A stretch of 64,000 nucleotides of DNA, from the NCBI GenBank assembly GCA_039182125.1, contig JBCDCH010000008.1:1-64000 (forward strand), in the 5' to 3' direction. The translations under genes were made by a program, and so were the position numbers. Source of the stretch: Planctomycetota bacterium. Its GTDB lineage: Bacteria; Planctomycetota; Phycisphaerae; Tepidisphaerales; Tepidisphaeraceae. The notes beneath the pieces are model-generated. The model saw only the letters and a list, made by a program, of their open reading frames with translations. It made no database searches and was not told where the DNA came from. Below, piece by piece: positions 25,501 to 36,410 of the stretch. The first letter of the stretch is position 1, and every line of letters starts with the position of its first letter.

Positions 25501-28500
25501 GATCGTGTCGCCGTCGGCCCGGCGTCGGCCCGAGGCGTATACCACGCTCCCGGCCAGCCGGGCGTACAACTGCGCGTCGACCTCGGTGATGTTGAGCTGT
25601 TGAAGCACCACCTGCGAGTGCGTCCACGCCAGATCACCCACGCGGTCGGCGAGTCGGCGGTCGTGGTACTTTTCGACGAGTGACAGCGCGGTTTCACGCG
25701 TCGACGCGCAGCCGGTGATGACATCGACGATGACGGTCTGCCCGGGTTCGAGGATGACCTTGCGGCGGACCGCGACACAGGGATCGAGCACGCTGCCTTC
25801 GGAGTCGCCGAGGCTGGGCACATCGAGCGCGGCCGGGTCCGAGGCATCGCGGCAGCGCCCGAGAAACGCACTACGGTCGGTCTCGTAGGTCGTGCTGCCG
25901 ACGGTCGCGCCGTGGACGGCCATCAGATGCAGCATCGTCGGCGGATGGTCGTCGGCCTGCCGCGGACGCCGCTTGACGAGGATCGCGCAGCGGTTGCGGA
26001 TCAGCTCGGTCTGGATGAACAGGTTGCTGAACGTCGGGTGTGCCGCCTCGGCCGCCGGCTGGTTGAGCACGACCTCGGCGAAGCTGGTGACCTCGACGGT
26101 GCGGCGTTGCTTGCCGCCGTTGCACAGCGACACGCGGCGGAGTTCGACGTCGTCCTCGGGGCTGACGACGACGGTGGTGTGCGTCTCGATGTCGCCGTCA
26201 CGTCGGCGGTACTCGGCGCGGGCCTGGCTGAAGACGGCTTCGTAGTGCTGCGGCGACTTCTGCGAGGGCTGGTGCGCGGCTGTCCACCAGTCGCCGGCGG
26301 TCGTGTCGCGCAGGTAGATGAACGTGCCGTGATGATCACGCGTCGCGTCCTCCCGCCAACGGGTCAGGGCCAGATCCTTCCATCGCGACACGCCACCACC
26401 GGCTGCGGTGACCATGCAGTTGTAGGTGCCGTTGGAGAGCAGGTGAACTTCGGGCGTGGTGGTCGCGGGGTTCTGGAAAACGCGCAGGGTGCCGCCGAAG
26501 TTCTCGCCGCCGCGTCGTTGCGGCTCGTCGGCCTCGGCCGGGTGCGGATACACCGGTGCACTGCGCGGCGTCTTCTCCTGCAACAGCAAATCGACCGATC
26601 GCAACTGCGGGTCCGCCAGGAATCGCCGCTGCATCGGCGTGCCCTTGAGCAGGTACAGCAGCGACAGGAACGACATGCCTGAGTGGTGCGCCATCCACGA
26701 ACGCACGACGGCCTTGTCCTGACCGCGCGGGATCCGACTCGGCGTGAAGTCGACGGCTTCAAAGAACCCGCAACGACCCAGCAGGCCACGCTCGCGCATG
26801 TCCTTGAGGTTCGCGGTCGCGGAAGCTGCGTCGACCATGAGCGCCATGACGGTTGCGTAGGGCGCGATGACCAGGTCTTGCCCGAGGCCGCGCTTGAAGC
26901 CCAGGCCGGGCACGCCGAAGGGGCGGTACTGAAAGTTGAGGTTCGCGTCGGTGGCGTAGTAGCCGGACTCGGACACGCCCCAGGGCACGCCGCGTTGGTT
27001 GCCGTAGTCGATCTGCCGCGAGACAGTGCCTTGGTACGTTTGATCCAGCAGCGTGCCTTCGTAGGTCGGCATCACCAGCAACGGCATGAGGTACTCGAAC
27101 ATGCTGCCCGACCACGAGAGCAACGTCGGCGCGCCGCTCGTCGAGGTCACCTGGCGCCCCAGCGCGAACCAGTGCTCCTGCGAGAGCTGGCCGGTGGCGA
27201 TCGCGTAGTAGCTGGCCAGACGTGCTTCGGAGGCGAGCAGGTCGTAGTAGCTCGCATCGAGCCGACGCTCCTGCGCGTTGTAGCCGATGGCGAAGAGGTC
27301 GCGCGTCTCGTCCCAGAGGAACTTGTAATCGGCGTCGGCGAAGTCGATGCACAGGTCCGCCAGCCGACGCAGCTCGGCCGAGAGTTCGTCGTCCTCGGCG
27401 ATCGTCGGCATCTTGTCCGCGCCGGCCGGCGGGAGGTCGTGCACGATCGAGAGCGCCTGGTGCTGCAACGCTGCGGCCCAGTAACCGGTCTCGGTCGAAA
27501 CGTCGTCGGCGACCTCCATCGCTTGGCTCGCGAGGCCGACGATCAACTCGGCGATGGCCCGCATCTCGCTCGGTGTCCGGATGTTCGCCGCCGGGGGGAT
27601 CGCCGACTTGAGCTTGGACAGCAGCTCAGGCGGCAACTCGATCCGCGCCGCCGGCTCGCCGTCCTCCGGCTCGGCCAGCGCGTCGGTGCCGTCGGCGGCG
27701 GCGATGAGCAGGTCGGCCGTGTCGGAAAGCCCGTCGAAGCGTTGCTGCCCGACCACCGGCGCGGCGGCGATCTCGAGCAGCCCTTGTCGCAGCGTGAGCA
27801 GCGCACCGCTGAGGTTGCCCGAGTCGACGGTCGAGACGTACGCCGGCGGCAGCGGGGCGAGGCTCTGCGTGTCGTACCAGTTGTAGAGGTGTCCACGAAA
27901 CCGGTCGAGTTTGCCCAGCGTGTCGAAGGTATTTCCGCAACGCTCGGCGACGGCGGCGGCACCGATGTAACCGAAGTCGTGGGCCGCGACGTTGGCCAGC
28001 AGGCTCAGCCCAATGTTCGTCGGCGACGTGCGATGGGCGATGCCGACGGCGGGGTGTTCCTGGAAGTTGTCGGGCGGGAGCCAGTGATCCTCGTCGGTGA
28101 CGTGGTCCTCGAAGAACCGCCAGGTGCGACGCGAGAGTTGGCGAAGGAACGACCAGTCGGAAGGCGAGAGTTCGACGTCTTTGTCAGCGGGGGCTTTGCT
28201 GACGAACCACGCGGCGATCGGTGCCAGGGCCCAGAGCAAGAGGATCGGCAGTGCCACGAGCAAGGCGTCGGGGTTGGCCGCGAGGATCAGGCCCAAGGCA
28301 AACAACGCAACCCATGCACCGGTCTGCATGGATGCGATGAAGCCCGGCAGGTCTGCCTTGGCCTTGCGCGCCGCGTCGGTCGACGTTTGCCACTGCAGCA
28401 GATTCTTCTTCGAGACATGCACCCGCCAAAGCGTCCGGCCGATGGCGTCGAGATTCAGCATCGCCTCGAACGGCAGCACGAGAAAGTTCAACGTCGAGCG

Positions 28501-31212
28501 GCCAAGGTTTCGCAGCAAGGCGATGGCCCGCAGTCTCAGGTGCATCGTCAGCGGCAACTCCCGGTCGATGTCGAAGACCATCCCGAGAATCCCGTCGAGC
28601 AACGGCGGCACGAACACGAAGCCGAGCACCAACAACGTCCACGCAACCGGCGCACCGCTGAGCCAACCACAAAGCAGGATCAGCACCAACGCGATCGGCA
28701 CCAACGACCGGCGCAGGTTGTCGAAGATTTTCCAGCGGTTGAGCCCGTTGATGACGTTGGGCCGACTGCCGTCAGGGTGGGGAACCTTGAAGAACGCCCA
28801 CGGCGCGATCTGCCAGTCGCCGCGCACCCACCGATGTCGCCGGGCGGCATCGACGAGGTAGCTCGCCGGGTAGTCCTCGAAGACTTGCACGTCGCTGACC
28901 AGACCGCTGCGGACATGGGCACCTTCGAGGAGGTCGTGTGAGAGGATGCGGTTGGCCGGGAGGCGGTCGCCGAGGACGCGCTTGAACACGTCGACGTCGT
29001 AGATGCCCTTGCCGATGAACGAGCCTTCGCGGAAGACGTCCTGATACACGTCGGAGACGGCGTTGGTGTACGGATCAACGCCCGGCTCGCCGGCGAAGAG
29101 TTCGATGAACCACGTGCGCGGCGCGCCGCCCATCGCGATCGAAGCGCGGGGCTGAAGCAATCCGTAGCCGTCGACTACCCGGTTGGTTTGTTCGTCGATG
29201 ACCGGCTTGTTGAGCGGATGGGCCATCGTGCCGACCAACTGCCGGGCCGCGTCGCGCGGCAGCATGGTGTCGGCGTCGAGCGCGATGACATACTTGATCG
29301 ACGAAAGCACCGAGCGGTCGCCGACGATCTCGCTGAACCGGTCGGCCGCGCCTTCCTCTTCACGCAGCAGGTCGTTGAAGTCCTCAAGTTTGCCGCGCTT
29401 GCGCTCCTCGCCCATCCAGCAATGCTGCTGCGGGTTCCACAGGCGGGGTCGGTGCAGTAGGAGGAACTTGTCGGAGCCGTAGGTTTTGTTGAGCAGCCGG
29501 ATGCCGTCGGCGGCTTGCTTGAGCAGTGTGTCGTCCTGTTCCTTCGACTCGGTTTCGCAGTCGCCGAAGTCGCTGAGCAGGGCGAAATGAACGTTGGCAT
29601 CGCGGTTGGCGAGGTGGCGAACTTCGAGGTTGTCGAGTAGCTCGCGGACGCCGTCGGTGCTGGTGATCATGCACGGCACGGCAACGATCGCGCGGCACTC
29701 GGACGGGATGCCGGCCGAATAGTCCAACCTTGGCAGGCGGTTCGGGCCGACCAGGCGGGTGCAGATCCAGTTGATCGTCGCGACGCCGAGTTGGCTGGTC
29801 GCGATGAGCAACGGCACCGCCGCGACCAACGCCAACCAGAACGCCGACCGCGTCGCGATCGTCCACCCGGCAACGGCGAACGTCACCAGCAGCGCCGTGC
29901 CGATCACGCCGAGCAGGAACAGCGTCACCGCATGGTCACGCCCGAACCGCCGCAGCTTGGTGACCGCGCCCAACTCGACGCCGGTGCGCAGTTCGAGCCG
30001 TTCGAGGCCGTCGTCGATCAGGTGAAAGCCGACGTGCGACTTCTTGGACGTCGGCGGTTCCGACTTGGCCAGGGAAATCGCCAACTCGGCGACATCGAGT
30101 TCGGGCTTGCGGCTCCGCTTGGCCGACTGTTCGATGACGTGGCGGTATCGGTCACGCGTGGTGAAGTCCTGCAGCGCATGGGTCTCTGCCGGGTCGCGCT
30201 GCAGCGCCTTCTCGACGATGCTGTGCTGCTCGACGAAGTCCTTCCAGTCGATGGCCGAGAGATGCCGCAGCGAGCCGATGGAGTTGCCGATCGAGACCTG
30301 GTCGGCGGCCTGCTCCTGGCTGTCGGTCTGGACGAGTTGTTCGATGTTCAGGCCGCGCTCGCCGAGACGTTCTTCGAGCCACCGCAGCGGCAAGGTCATC
30401 CGGCTGCCGGCGGCCTGCATGCGGCGGGAGAACTCCGCCGTGAACGCCGGCGACAGGTCCGGCCGATCGCGAACCATGTTCGCCAATGCCAACAACACAC
30501 CGTCGGGCTTCTCCGCGCCGATCGACGTCATCGACTCGGCCCAGTCGAACGCGCGGTCCCGGTCCTGTTGGCTCGTGGCGATCCGGGCGGCGACGCGGCG
30601 GAGGTTCTCGATCAGCGCGAGCCGAAGCATGATCGGCACCGCCCAGATCTCGCCGAGCTTCAGCGGCGTGACGTGTTGGTAGCTGGCGACGAAAGCGCCC
30701 AGCGACTCGCCGTCGATGCGGCCGTCGATGTGGCTGATCAGTTCCAGCGCGATGTCGTAAACCCGCGGAAAACCCTTGCTCGGTCCGGCGGCGAGCTTGG
30801 TCAGCTCCCGGCTGTAACCCTTGGGCAGGTGACGCCGCGAGATGCGGAACTGCTCCTCGATGAGGTAGAAGTTGTCGATGAGCCATTCGGCGGCGGGGGT
30901 GATGCGCCGGTTGGCCTCGGCGGCTTCGTTGACGATCTCGTAGGCCCCGAGCAGGACCTGCTCGTTCTCGTCGAGGCGCGGCAGCAGATGGTCGGAGCCG
31001 ATGGCGTCGATGGCTTCGTGGCGCTCGGCGAGTTGGTGGGCGTGATGTTCGAGTTGATCGACGCTGAGCAGGTCGCGGCGCAGCGGCTGTTCGTCCATCG
31101 GGGCCGGCTCGATCGCGTCGTGCCCGGGGAGTCTGATAAAACCGCGAATACGTTGCTTGTGCTTCAAGGTGGGTTTGCTGAAATGGTCGTGTGAAAGGGA
31201 GGCTCGCGTCAC
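22597..31212 (-). CDS. Cyclic beta-1,2-glucan synthase (NdvB/Cgs type)
   Basis: 2871 aa, matching the length of Brucella Cgs. Domains in order: a soluble N-terminal region; GT84 transferase between membrane helices, with [11 protein letters not shown] near residue 643 and the QxxRW-like [10 protein letters not shown] near 792; further helices to about 1000; a glycoamylase-like/GH189-type region ([13 protein letters not shown] near 1117) that cyclises the chain in known enzymes; and a long C-terminal GH94 phosphorylase part with the [11 protein letters not shown] catalytic-Asp motif near 2550. It would elongate a beta-1,2-glucan on itself, trim it and release a cyclic product. GTG 31212 gives the longest start; ATG 31098 is a good alternative. 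Divergent from the sugar cluster. Confidence 0.9.
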   Translation of the reverse strand: MTRASLSHDHFSKPTLKHKQRIRGFIRLPGHDAIEPAPMDEQPLRRDLLSVDQLEHHAHQLAERHEAIDAIGSDHLLPRLDENEQVLLGAYEIVNEAAEANRRITPAAEWLIDNFYLIEEQFRISRRHLPKGYSRELTKLAAGPSKGFPRVYDIALELISHIDGRIDGESLGAFVASYQHVTPLKLGEIWAVPIMLRLALIENLRRVAARIATSQQDRDRAFDWAESMTSIGAEKPDGVLLALANMVRDRPDLSPAFTAEFSRRMQAAGSRMTLPLRWLEERLGERGLNIEQLVQTDSQEQAADQVSIGNSIGSLRHLSAIDWKDFVEQHSIVEKALQRDPAETHALQDFTTRDRYRHVIEQSAKRSRKPELDVAELAISLAKSEPPTSKKSHVGFHLIDDGLERLELRTGVELGAVTKLRRFGRDHAVTLFLLGVIGTALLVTFAVAGWTIATRSAFWLALVAAVPLLIATSQLGVATINWICTRLVGPNRLPRLDYSAGIPSECRAIVAVPCMITSTDGVRELLDNLEVRHLANRDANVHFALLSDFGDCETESKEQDDTLLKQAADGIRLLNKTYGSDKFLLLHRPRLWNPQQHCWMGEERKRGKLEDFNDLLREEEGAADRFSEIVGDRSVLSSIKYVIALDADTMLPRDAARQLVGTMAHPLNKPVIDEQTNRVVDGYGLLQPRASIAMGGAPRTWFIELFAGEPGVDPYTNAVSDVYQDVFREGSFIGKGIYDVDVFKRVLGDRLPANRILSHDLLEGAHVRSGLVSDVQVFEDYPASYLVDAARRHRWVRGDWQIAPWAFFKVPHPDGSRPNVINGLNRWKIFDNLRRSLVPIALVLILLCGWLSGAPVAWTLLVLGFVFVPPLLDGILGMVFDIDRELPLTMHLRLRAIALLRNLGRSTLNFLVLPFEAMLNLDAIGRTLWRVHVSKKNLLQWQTSTDAARKAKADLPGFIASMQTGAWVALFALGLILAANPDALLVALPILLLWALAPIAAWFVSKAPADKDVELSPSDWSFLRQLSRRTWRFFEDHVTDEDHWLPPDNFQEHPAVGIAHRTSPTNIGLSLLANVAAHDFGYIGAAAVAERCGNTFDTLGKLDRFRGHLYNWYDTQSLAPLPPAYVSTVDSGNLSGALLTLRQGLLEIAAAPVVGQQRFDGLSDTADLLIAAADGTDALAEPEDGEPAARIELPPELLSKLKSAIPPAANIRTPSEMRAIAELIVGLASQAMEVADDVSTETGYWAAALQHQALSIVHDLPPAGADKMPTIAEDDELSAELRRLADLCIDFADADYKFLWDETRDLFAIGYNAQERRLDASYYDLLASEARLASYYAIATGQLSQEHWFALGRQVTSTSGAPTLLSWSGSMFEYLMPLLVMPTYEGTLLDQTYQGTVSRQIDYGNQRGVPWGVSESGYYATDANLNFQYRPFGVPGLGFKRGLGQDLVIAPYATVMALMVDAASATANLKDMRERGLLGRCGFFEAVDFTPSRIPRGQDKAVVRSWMAHHSGMSFLSLLYLLKGTPMQRRFLADPQLRSVDLLLQEKTPRSAPVYPHPAEADEPQRRGGENFGGTLRVFQNPATTTPEVHLLSNGTYNCMVTAAGGGVSRWKDLALTRWREDATRDHHGTFIYLRDTTAGDWWTAAHQPSQKSPQHYEAVFSQARAEYRRRDGDIETHTTVVVSPEDDVELRRVSLCNGGKQRRTVEVTSFAEVVLNQPAAEAAHPTFSNLFIQTELIRNRCAILVKRRPRQADDHPPTMLHLMAVHGATVGSTTYETDRSAFLGRCRDASDPAALDVPSLGDSEGSVLDPCVAVRRKVILEPGQTVIVDVITGCASTRETALSLVEKYHDRRLADRVGDLAWTHSQVVLQQLNITEVDAQLYARLAGSVVYASGRRRADGDTIAANTRGQNGLWGYGISGDRPIVLLRLTDRDNLKLVKQLVQAHAYFRRKGLDVDLVILNEDAGGYRDELHDAVVGIVNSTTEAGQIDKPGGIFIRRSDQMSEEDRTLLKTVARVVLIDTAGTLEEQIERRGRGQFTMPKFVPTRARRREVMTASELPRRDLMFYNGIGGFTSDGREYIINASPGAARSAKVTPAPWINVLANPHFGCIVSESGGSYTWCENAHEYRLTPWYNDPVTDASGEAFYLRDEESGRVWSPTPLPASGSMPYTTRHGFGYTVFDYTESGINSEMWTYVATDAPVKFTRIKIRNDSGRDRRISLTGYVEWCLGEFRQKSATHVVTELDPTTGAVLARNAYNTDFGPRVSFFHCSAQRKSFTGDRTEFLGRNGSPAAPAALARTKLSGTVGAGLDPCAAIRTPMDLADGEEVTVTFVLGSGQNRNDARELLKRFRGNTASKDALQQVWDYWNHTLGAVHVETPDKAVEFLVNWWLPYQVLSCRYWGRSGYYQSGGAYGFRDQLQDVAALIHCAPETTREHILRAAAHQFVEGDVQHWWHPPTGRGVRTHFSDDYLWLPLVTARYVRTLGDTGVLDEAVPMLTGPPVPPDQESIYDLFPRGDESVSIYEHCKRSIRNATVNRGYGRNGLPLIGCGDWNDGMNLVGEHGKGESVWMAFFLMQVLRDFEPIARERGDVEFADHCLEHIDTLKANVEANAWDGDWYRRAYFDDGSPLGSSENTECQIDSLPQSWAILVGETDPERATQAMSAVDHRLVRRDAGLIQLFDPPFDDAEVREGADPGYIKGYLPGVRENGGQYTHAAVWTVMAFAEMRDAGRAWELQRLINPINHALDANSMAKYKVEPYVCAADVYGVNPHVGRGGWTWYTGSAGWLYRLITESLLGIKLRVDRLEFNPLLPPEWGGFKLHYRFRETFHHINIINHNSGLVTRVTVDGVEQDDLHVPLCDDRHDHEITVEL

Positions 31213-31321
31213 GACGGTTGTACCGGATCGCCGGCCTTTTCGCAGCCGGGAAACGCGATATCGCGGTTTCCGGCCTCAGTATCAACCCCATCTCGCCGAC
31301 ACCGACAAAGTGGCCGCGCCC

Positions 31322-32581
31322 ATGACCATCTCCGCCCCGTCAAACTCGCCGTCCGTCGCGTTGACGTGCCGTCATTGCGCCGCGCCGTTGAGCCGGACGT
31401 TTGTCGATCTGGGCGTCACGCCGTTGTGCCAGCGGCACGTCACGCCCGAGAACTTTCAGGTCGCCGAGCCGACGTATCCGCTGCGGGCGTTTGTCTGCGA
31501 CAAGTGCAAGCTCGTCCAGTTACCCGACCACGTTGCGCCCGATGAGATCTTCAACGAGGACTACGCCTACTTCTCCAGCTTCAGCACCAGCTGGCTGGAG
31601 CATGCGCGGAAGTACGCCGTGGACATGACAGGGCGGTTCGGGTTAGGCCGGGACAGCATGGTCATGGAGGCGGCGAGCAACGACGGGTACCTGTTGCGGC
31701 ACTTCGCCGAGGCGGGGATTCCGGTTCATGGCATCGAGCCCAGCGGCAACACCGCCGAGGCCGCCGAGAAGGTCGGGGTTCCAACGACCGTCGCGTTCCT
31801 CGGGGCCGAGACGGCGGCTCAGATCGTCGGTCGCGTCGGCAAAGCCGACCTCGTCGCGGCGAACAACGTCATCGGCCACGTGCCGAACCTCAATGACTTC
31901 TGCGCCGGCCTCGCCGGGCTGATCAAGCCGACCGGCGTCGTCACCGTCGAGATACCGCACATCCTGAACCTCATCGAGAACAACCAGTTCGACACGATCT
32001 ACCACGAGCACTGGCAGTACTACTGGTTCACGACGCTGTGCCGAGTTCTGGCGACGGCGGGGCTGGAGGTGTTCGACGTCGAGGAGCTGCCGACGCACGG
32101 CGGGTCGATGCGCGTCTTCGCTGGGATGCCGGGGCAACACGAAATCAACGCCGGCGTCGGCGAGATGTGCAAGCGCGAAGTTGCCTTCGGCATGGATGAC
32201 CCGACGCTCTACGCCGAGTTCGGCGAGAAGGTCCGCGAGACCAAGCGCAAGCTGCTCACGTTCCTCATCGACGCCAAGCGGGCCGGCAAGACCGTCGTTG
32301 GCTACGGCGCGCCGGGTAAGGGCAACACGCTCCTCAACTACTGCGGCATCGGCACCGACTTCATCGACTACACGGTCGACCGATCCCCTCACAAGCAGGG
32401 CAACTATCTCCCTGGCAGCCGCATCCCCATCCACGCCCCGGAGATGATCGAGCAGACCAAGCCGGACTATGTGCTGATCTTGCCGTGGAACTTGAAGAAC
32501 GAGATCGCCGAGCAGATGAGCGTGGTCCGCGAGTGGGGCGGGCAGTTCGTGGTGCCGATCCCGGAAGTGAGCGTGTTTTGA
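31322..32581 (+). CDS. NDP-sugar C-methyltransferase-like protein
   Basis: 419 aa with the three-part layout of sugar C-methyltransferases (TylC3/NovU type). An N-terminal zinc-ribbon has paired cysteines (CRHC ... LCQRH ... CDKCKLVQL). The SAM domain follows (MVMEAASNDGYLLRHFAEAG, then NNVIGHVPNLNDF and the active-site-like IYHEHWQYY). The C-terminal domain has VVGYGAPGKGNTLLNYCGI and PWNLKNEI. The zinc domain and HEHxxY support C-methylation of a deoxy- or keto-sugar; the substrate is unknown. ATG 31322 excludes a long unconserved extension. First of a tight four-gene plus-strand cluster. Confidence 0.85.
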   Translation: MTISAPSNSPSVALTCRHCAAPLSRTFVDLGVTPLCQRHVTPENFQVAEPTYPLRAFVCDKCKLVQLPDHVAPDEIFNEDYAYFSSFSTSWLEHARKYAVDMTGRFGLGRDSMVMEAASNDGYLLRHFAEAGIPVHGIEPSGNTAEAAEKVGVPTTVAFLGAETAAQIVGRVGKADLVAANNVIGHVPNLNDFCAGLAGLIKPTGVVTVEIPHILNLIENNQFDTIYHEHWQYYWFTTLCRVLATAGLEVFDVEELPTHGGSMRVFAGMPGQHEINAGVGEMCKREVAFGMDDPTLYAEFGEKVRETKRKLLTFLIDAKRAGKTVVGYGAPGKGNTLLNYCGIGTDFIDYTVDRSPHKQGNYLPGSRIPIHAPEMIEQTKPDYVLILPWNLKNEIAEQMSVVREWGGQFVVPIPEVSVF

Positions 32582-32597
32582 TGATGGAGCTGATGCG

Positions 32598-33410
32598 ATG
32601 AAAGTGGTTCTCTTTTGCGGCGGTCAGGGGCTTCGGCTTCGGGAGTACTCCGACCGCGTACCCAAACCGATGGTGCCCGTCGGCCCCCGGCCGATCATGT
32701 GGCATTTGATGAAGTACTACGCGCACTTCGGCCACACCGACTTCATCCTCGCACTCGGCCACCAGGGCGAAGTGATCAAGGACTACTTCCTCAACTACAA
32801 CGAGGCGGCCAGCAACGACTTCATCCTCCACGGCGGCAGCAAGGACGGCGACCGGCGCGGACGCAACGTCGAGATGCTCGGCCGGGATATCGACAACTGG
32901 ACGATCACCTTCGTCGACACCGGCCTCAAGGCCAACATCGGCGAGCGACTCTGTGCGGTCCGCGAACACCTCGGCACCGACGAGTGGTTCCTCGCCAACT
33001 ACTCCGACAACCTCAGCGATGTCGATCTGCCGGACATGATCGAACGGGCCAAGCGGAAGGACATGACCGCGACGTTCGCCGCCGTCTACCCGGCCCAAAC
33101 GTTTCACACCGTCGCGTACGACCACGACGGCACGGTCAGCGACATCAGCGATGTTCGGCAGCGCGACTTGCGGATCAACGGCGGCTTCTTCGTGCTCAAC
33201 CAACGCGTCTTCGACGTCATCGAGCCTGGCGAGGAACTCGTGCTCGAGCCGTTCGGTCGACTGATCCAGCAGAAGAAACTCAAGGCTTACCAGCACCCCG
33301 GCTTCTGGGCCGCGATGGACACGTTCAAGGAGAAGATGGCCCTCGACGACATGGTCACCGAAGGCGTAGCGCCGTGGGAAGTGTGGAAGAAGGGGGACGG
33401 CAGGTGCTGA
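32598..33410 (+). CDS. Sugar-1-phosphate cytidylyltransferase (RfbF-like)
   Basis: 270-aa nucleotidyltransferase with the RfbF pattern. Nucleotide-binding loop CGGQGLRLREYSDRVPKPMVPVGPRPIMWHLMKYY, then LGHQGEVIKDYF, the metal-binding YSDNLSDVDL (YGDGVAD in RfbF), INGGFFVLNQRVFDVI and HPGFWAAMDTFKEK. RfbF makes CDP-glucose from CTP and glucose-1-phosphate. The specificity for CTP and glucose is inferred from the subfamily. It follows the methyltransferase by 16 bases and supplies the activated sugar for the cluster. Confidence 0.85.
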   Translation: MKVVLFCGGQGLRLREYSDRVPKPMVPVGPRPIMWHLMKYYAHFGHTDFILALGHQGEVIKDYFLNYNEAASNDFILHGGSKDGDRRGRNVEMLGRDIDNWTITFVDTGLKANIGERLCAVREHLGTDEWFLANYSDNLSDVDLPDMIERAKRKDMTATFAAVYPAQTFHTVAYDHDGTVSDISDVRQRDLRINGGFFVLNQRVFDVIEPGEELVLEPFGRLIQQKKLKAYQHPGFWAAMDTFKEKMALDDMVTEGVAPWEVWKKGDGRC

Positions 33411-33427
33411 GTCCGTGCTTCTTACTT

Positions 33428-33535
33428 CCTGTCATCCCGAGCGCAGCCGAGGGATCTAGCTTCCGCGGCCGGTTGCACCCGGTTGACCGCCCGGCGTCCG
33501 AGGCCAGATCCCTCGACTCCGCTTGGGATGACAGG
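33428..33535. repeat. 108-bp imperfect inverted-repeat element
   Basis: Two 30-base arms, 33428-33457 and 33506-33535, match at 27 of 30 positions when inverted (both arms carry CCTGTCATCCC and GAGGGATCT). The 48-base centre is unrelated. It resembles MITE/REP-like interspersed repeats that start TCATCCCGAGC. Its right end carries AGGAGG, the ribosome site of the next gene. Confidence 0.85.
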
Positions 33536-33545
33536 AGGGGTGAGC

Positions 33546-34169
33546 GTGATTAGCACCAACCTCCTCTCAAACGTCCGCTCGGTGCTTTGCCTTGGCGCCC
33601 ACTCCGACGACATCGAGATCGGTGCGGGCGGGACGATCCTGCGGCTGCTCGCCGAGTCGCCGAACGTTGCCGTGACGTGGTGCGTGTTCAGCGGCAACGA
33701 GCAACGACACGCCGAGGCCAAGGCGTCGGCCGCCGACTACGCGCCGAACGCCGACGTACGCTGCTTCGGCTTCCGCGACGGCTTCTTCCCGCAACAGCAC
33801 GCCGCGATCAAGGATGAGTTCGAGAAGCTCAAAGACGACTACGACTTGATCCTCACGCACCGCCTCGACGACGCCCATCAGGATCATCGCGTGCTGGCCG
33901 AGCTTGCGTGGAACACCTTTCGATCGCACCTCATCCTGCAGTACGAAATCCCCAAATGGGACGGCGACCTCGCGACGCCCAACGGGTATGTGCATCTCGA
34001 ACCCGATGTCGCGGATCGCAAGTGTGAACTGCTGATGAAACACTTCGGCACGCAGCGGTCCAAGCACTGGTTTGACGAAGAAACGTTCAAGTCGCTGATG
34101 CGTTTGCGCGGCCTGGAAAGCAATGCCCGTTACGCGGAGGGTTTTCACCTGCGCAAGTTGGTTTTGTAA
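33546..34169 (+). CDS. PIG-L family deacetylase
   Basis: 207-aa LmbE/PIG-L hydrolase, a zinc enzyme that removes N-acetyl groups from amino sugars. The zinc motif is AHSDD (His19, Asp21, Asp22; AHPDD in most members), followed by IGAGGTI, SGNEQR, and the second metal motif THRLDDAHQDHR. GTG 33546 is chosen because AGGAGG (33533-33538) stands seven bases before it; ATG 33528 lies inside the repeat element and lacks a ribosome site. In context it probably deacetylates a nucleotide- or lipid-linked amino sugar. Confidence 0.87.
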   Translation: MISTNLLSNVRSVLCLGAHSDDIEIGAGGTILRLLAESPNVAVTWCVFSGNEQRHAEAKASAADYAPNADVRCFGFRDGFFPQQHAAIKDEFEKLKDDYDLILTHRLDDAHQDHRVLAELAWNTFRSHLILQYEIPKWDGDLATPNGYVHLEPDVADRKCELLMKHFGTQRSKHWFDEETFKSLMRLRGLESNARYAEGFHLRKLVL

Positions 34170-34178
34170 GGAAATACC

Positions 34179-35207
34179 ATGAAAGTTCTCGTCACCGGCC
34201 ACACCGGTTACATCGGATCGCTGCTCGTGCCCATGCTCCTCGACGAAGGGCATGACGTGACCGGCTATGACTGCGACTACTACGCGGGCTGCACGTTCAC
34301 CGGCGAACTCGCCGACGTGCCGGCCATCACGAAGGACGTCCGCGATTGCACCGTCGATGACGTTCGTGGCTTCGATGCCGTGCTGCATCTGGCGGCACTC
34401 TCGAACGATCCGCTTGGGCACATCAATCCGGACTTGACCGACGACATCAATCACCGTGCGTCGGTCCGCATTGCGGAGTGTTGCAAAGAGGCCGGCGTCG
34501 AGCGGTACGTGTTTTCGTCGAGCTGTTCCAACTACGGGGCCGGCGGTGAAGGTGCGCTGACCGAGGAGAGCGACCTCAACCCGGTCACGCCGTACGGCCA
34601 GAGCAAGGTCGACACCGAGCGCGACGTCGCCCCGATGGCGGACGCCAACTTCTGCCCGACGTTCCTGCGTAACGCGACGGCCTACGGCCTGACGCCGCGG
34701 CTGCGGTTCGATTTGGTGGTGAACAATCTCACCGCCTACGCCGTCGCGATCGGTGAGGTCCGGCTTAAGTCCGACGGCACCGCCTGGCGGCCGTTGGTCC
34801 ACGCCGCCGACATCGCCCATGCGTTCATCTGTACGCTCAACACGCCGGCCGACAAGCTCCGCGGCGAGGCGTTCAACATCGCCCCGCGTAACAGCAACTA
34901 CCAGATCCGCGACGTGGCCAACATCGTGTCGGAGGTGACTCGCTGTGGCGTGACCTTCGCCGACGGGGCCGACAGCGACACGCGGAACTACCAGGTCGAC
35001 GTAAGCAAGGCGTACGACACGTTGGTCGGCTTCGCGCCCAAGCACGACGTGGCCAGCGGGGTGCGGGAACTGCTCGACGTGTATCGCGGGGTCGGGCTGA
35101 CGGTGGAAGACTTCGAGGGGCCGAAGTACAAGCGGGTGAGCCGGGTGAAGGCGCTGATCGACGAGGGGAAACTGGATGAGTCACTGCGTTTCGGCACACT
35201 CGCTTGA
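34179..35207 (+). CDS. NAD-dependent sugar epimerase/dehydratase (extended SDR)
   Basis: 342 aa. Rossmann dinucleotide loop TGHTGYIGS (Gly7, Gly10, Gly13), [19 protein letters not shown], the catalytic YGQSK pair, and [19 protein letters not shown] are all standard for nucleotide-sugar epimerases and dehydratases. SNYG and the C-terminal [14 protein letters not shown] are close to enzymes found beside CDP-sugar and methyltransferase genes. Whether it epimerises, reduces or dehydrates is not decided. It is nine bases after the PIG-L gene, hence one operon. Convergent with the GH57 gene. Confidence 0.87.
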   Translation: MKVLVTGHTGYIGSLLVPMLLDEGHDVTGYDCDYYAGCTFTGELADVPAITKDVRDCTVDDVRGFDAVLHLAALSNDPLGHINPDLTDDINHRASVRIAECCKEAGVERYVFSSSCSNYGAGGEGALTEESDLNPVTPYGQSKVDTERDVAPMADANFCPTFLRNATAYGLTPRLRFDLVVNNLTAYAVAIGEVRLKSDGTAWRPLVHAADIAHAFICTLNTPADKLRGEAFNIAPRNSNYQIRDVANIVSEVTRCGVTFADGADSDTRNYQVDVSKAYDTLVGFAPKHDVASGVRELLDVYRGVGLTVEDFEGPKYKRVSRVKALIDEGKLDESLRFGTLA

Positions 35208-35224
35208 GTGAGTATGCCCACGGT

Positions 35225-36379
35225 TCATCCGACGACACCGAGCTGAGTGCGGAGGCTGTCGAGCACGTTCATGAAGTTGATGTACGCGTCGTAAGGCGAG
35301 TCGTATGGGCTGAAATGCTTGTGGACTTCGCCGTCGGTGCCGTGCTTGGTGGCCATGTAGTAGAGATGATCGCTGGAGCTCAGGTCACGCCACGTCTCGA
35401 GAATCTCACCGCCGGCGGCCTTGGCGGGGGTGAGTAGCTTGTAGAGTTCGTGGGCGGCGTTGGACTGCATCGCGTTGCCGAGCCAGGCCGTCACGTCGCG
35501 CTCGGCGTCGGCCCAACTCGTGGGGTTAGGTACGTGCAGTGCCTGCGGATTGGCGGTGAGGCCGGCGGCTGTGCTGGGCGTGAGCATTTCGACGCCAGCC
35601 TCGGCGAGAGCGGTCGGGAGCTTGCGGAGGAAGTCAAGGATGTTCGTGTCGGCCGCGTGGTGTTCGCCGAAGGTTTCATAGTCGGCGAAGACATTCACGC
35701 AGTCGCCCTCGGCCTGCTTGCACCAACCGGAAAACTTCTCCGCCGAGAGCGGGCCGGCTTCCCAGTTCGGGTCGCTGAACCGGAACGCGATGGCATCGCT
35801 CATTCGCCAGTTGCGTAGCAGCACGGTCGCGTCGCCGCTCCGTCGGGCGGCGTTCGGCGAGTCAACGCCGAGCACGCCGTCGGCCCCTTCGGCCAGGATC
35901 GTGTCGTAGCCCATCGACGTCACGTCGGCGGCGATCGCGTCGCTGAAGATCAACTCGCTGTTGCGGAACACGGCAGGCCGTTGGCCGAACTCGGCTTCAA
36001 CCATCGCGTGATGCACCCGCACCTGCTCGGCAAACTCCTCGGTGTTGTAGATGCAGGCCAGCGAATGGTGCGACGTCTCGGCAAGCCATTCGACGTCGGC
36101 CGAATCGGTGAGTTCGCCGAGGCAGTCGAGTGCTTCGGGCGCGTGGGCCTTCATCTGCTTGGCGGCCGAAACCGACATGCTCAGGCCGAGCTTCACGTCG
36201 GCATCTTTGGCCGCGTCGATGAGCGTTCGGGTCGCGGCGATGTAGCAGCGGTCGGCGACCCGCCGCATGATCTGTTGGTTTTGCCCGTCCTCGAAGTACT
36301 GGGTCGATGTGTTGAAGACGTTGTACCGCGTGAGCCGGCGCGGCTGGTGGATTTGGAAATAGAAACAGACGGCCGGCAT
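35225..36379 (-). CDS. GH57 family glycoside hydrolase (alpha-amylase-like)
   Basis: 384 aa with the GH57 barrel landmarks in order: FYFQIHQPRRL at the very N-terminus, WLAETSHHSLACIY, RPAVFRNSELIFSD, YDTILAEGADGVLG, and VFADYETFGEHH, the region that supplies the acid residue. Likely an intracellular alpha-glucan hydrolase or transferase; no signal peptide. ATG 36379 begins the family-conserved segment; an extension to 36694 is antisense to the neighbour. The ATG shares the palindromic CATG (36377-36380) with a possible start of the divergent gene. Confidence 0.88.
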   Translation of the reverse strand: MPAVCFYFQIHQPRRLTRYNVFNTSTQYFEDGQNQQIMRRVADRCYIAATRTLIDAAKDADVKLGLSMSVSAAKQMKAHAPEALDCLGELTDSADVEWLAETSHHSLACIYNTEEFAEQVRVHHAMVEAEFGQRPAVFRNSELIFSDAIAADVTSMGYDTILAEGADGVLGVDSPNAARRSGDATVLLRNWRMSDAIAFRFSDPNWEAGPLSAEKFSGWCKQAEGDCVNVFADYETFGEHHAADTNILDFLRKLPTALAEAGVEMLTPSTAAGLTANPQALHVPNPTSWADAERDVTAWLGNAMQSNAAHELYKLLTPAKAAGGEILETWRDLSSSDHLYYMATKHGTDGEVHKHFSPYDSPYDAYINFMNVLDSLRTQLGVVG

Positions 36380-36410
36380 GGCGGGGCGATGGTATCGTCC
36401 CCGCGTCCGG

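Noticed and set aside
26683-28941. Long plus-strand open frame (752 codons) inside the glucan synthase gene
   Set aside because: It is antisense to clearly conserved GT84/GH189 coding sequence; long antisense frames are expected at this GC content, and its translation shows no family motif.
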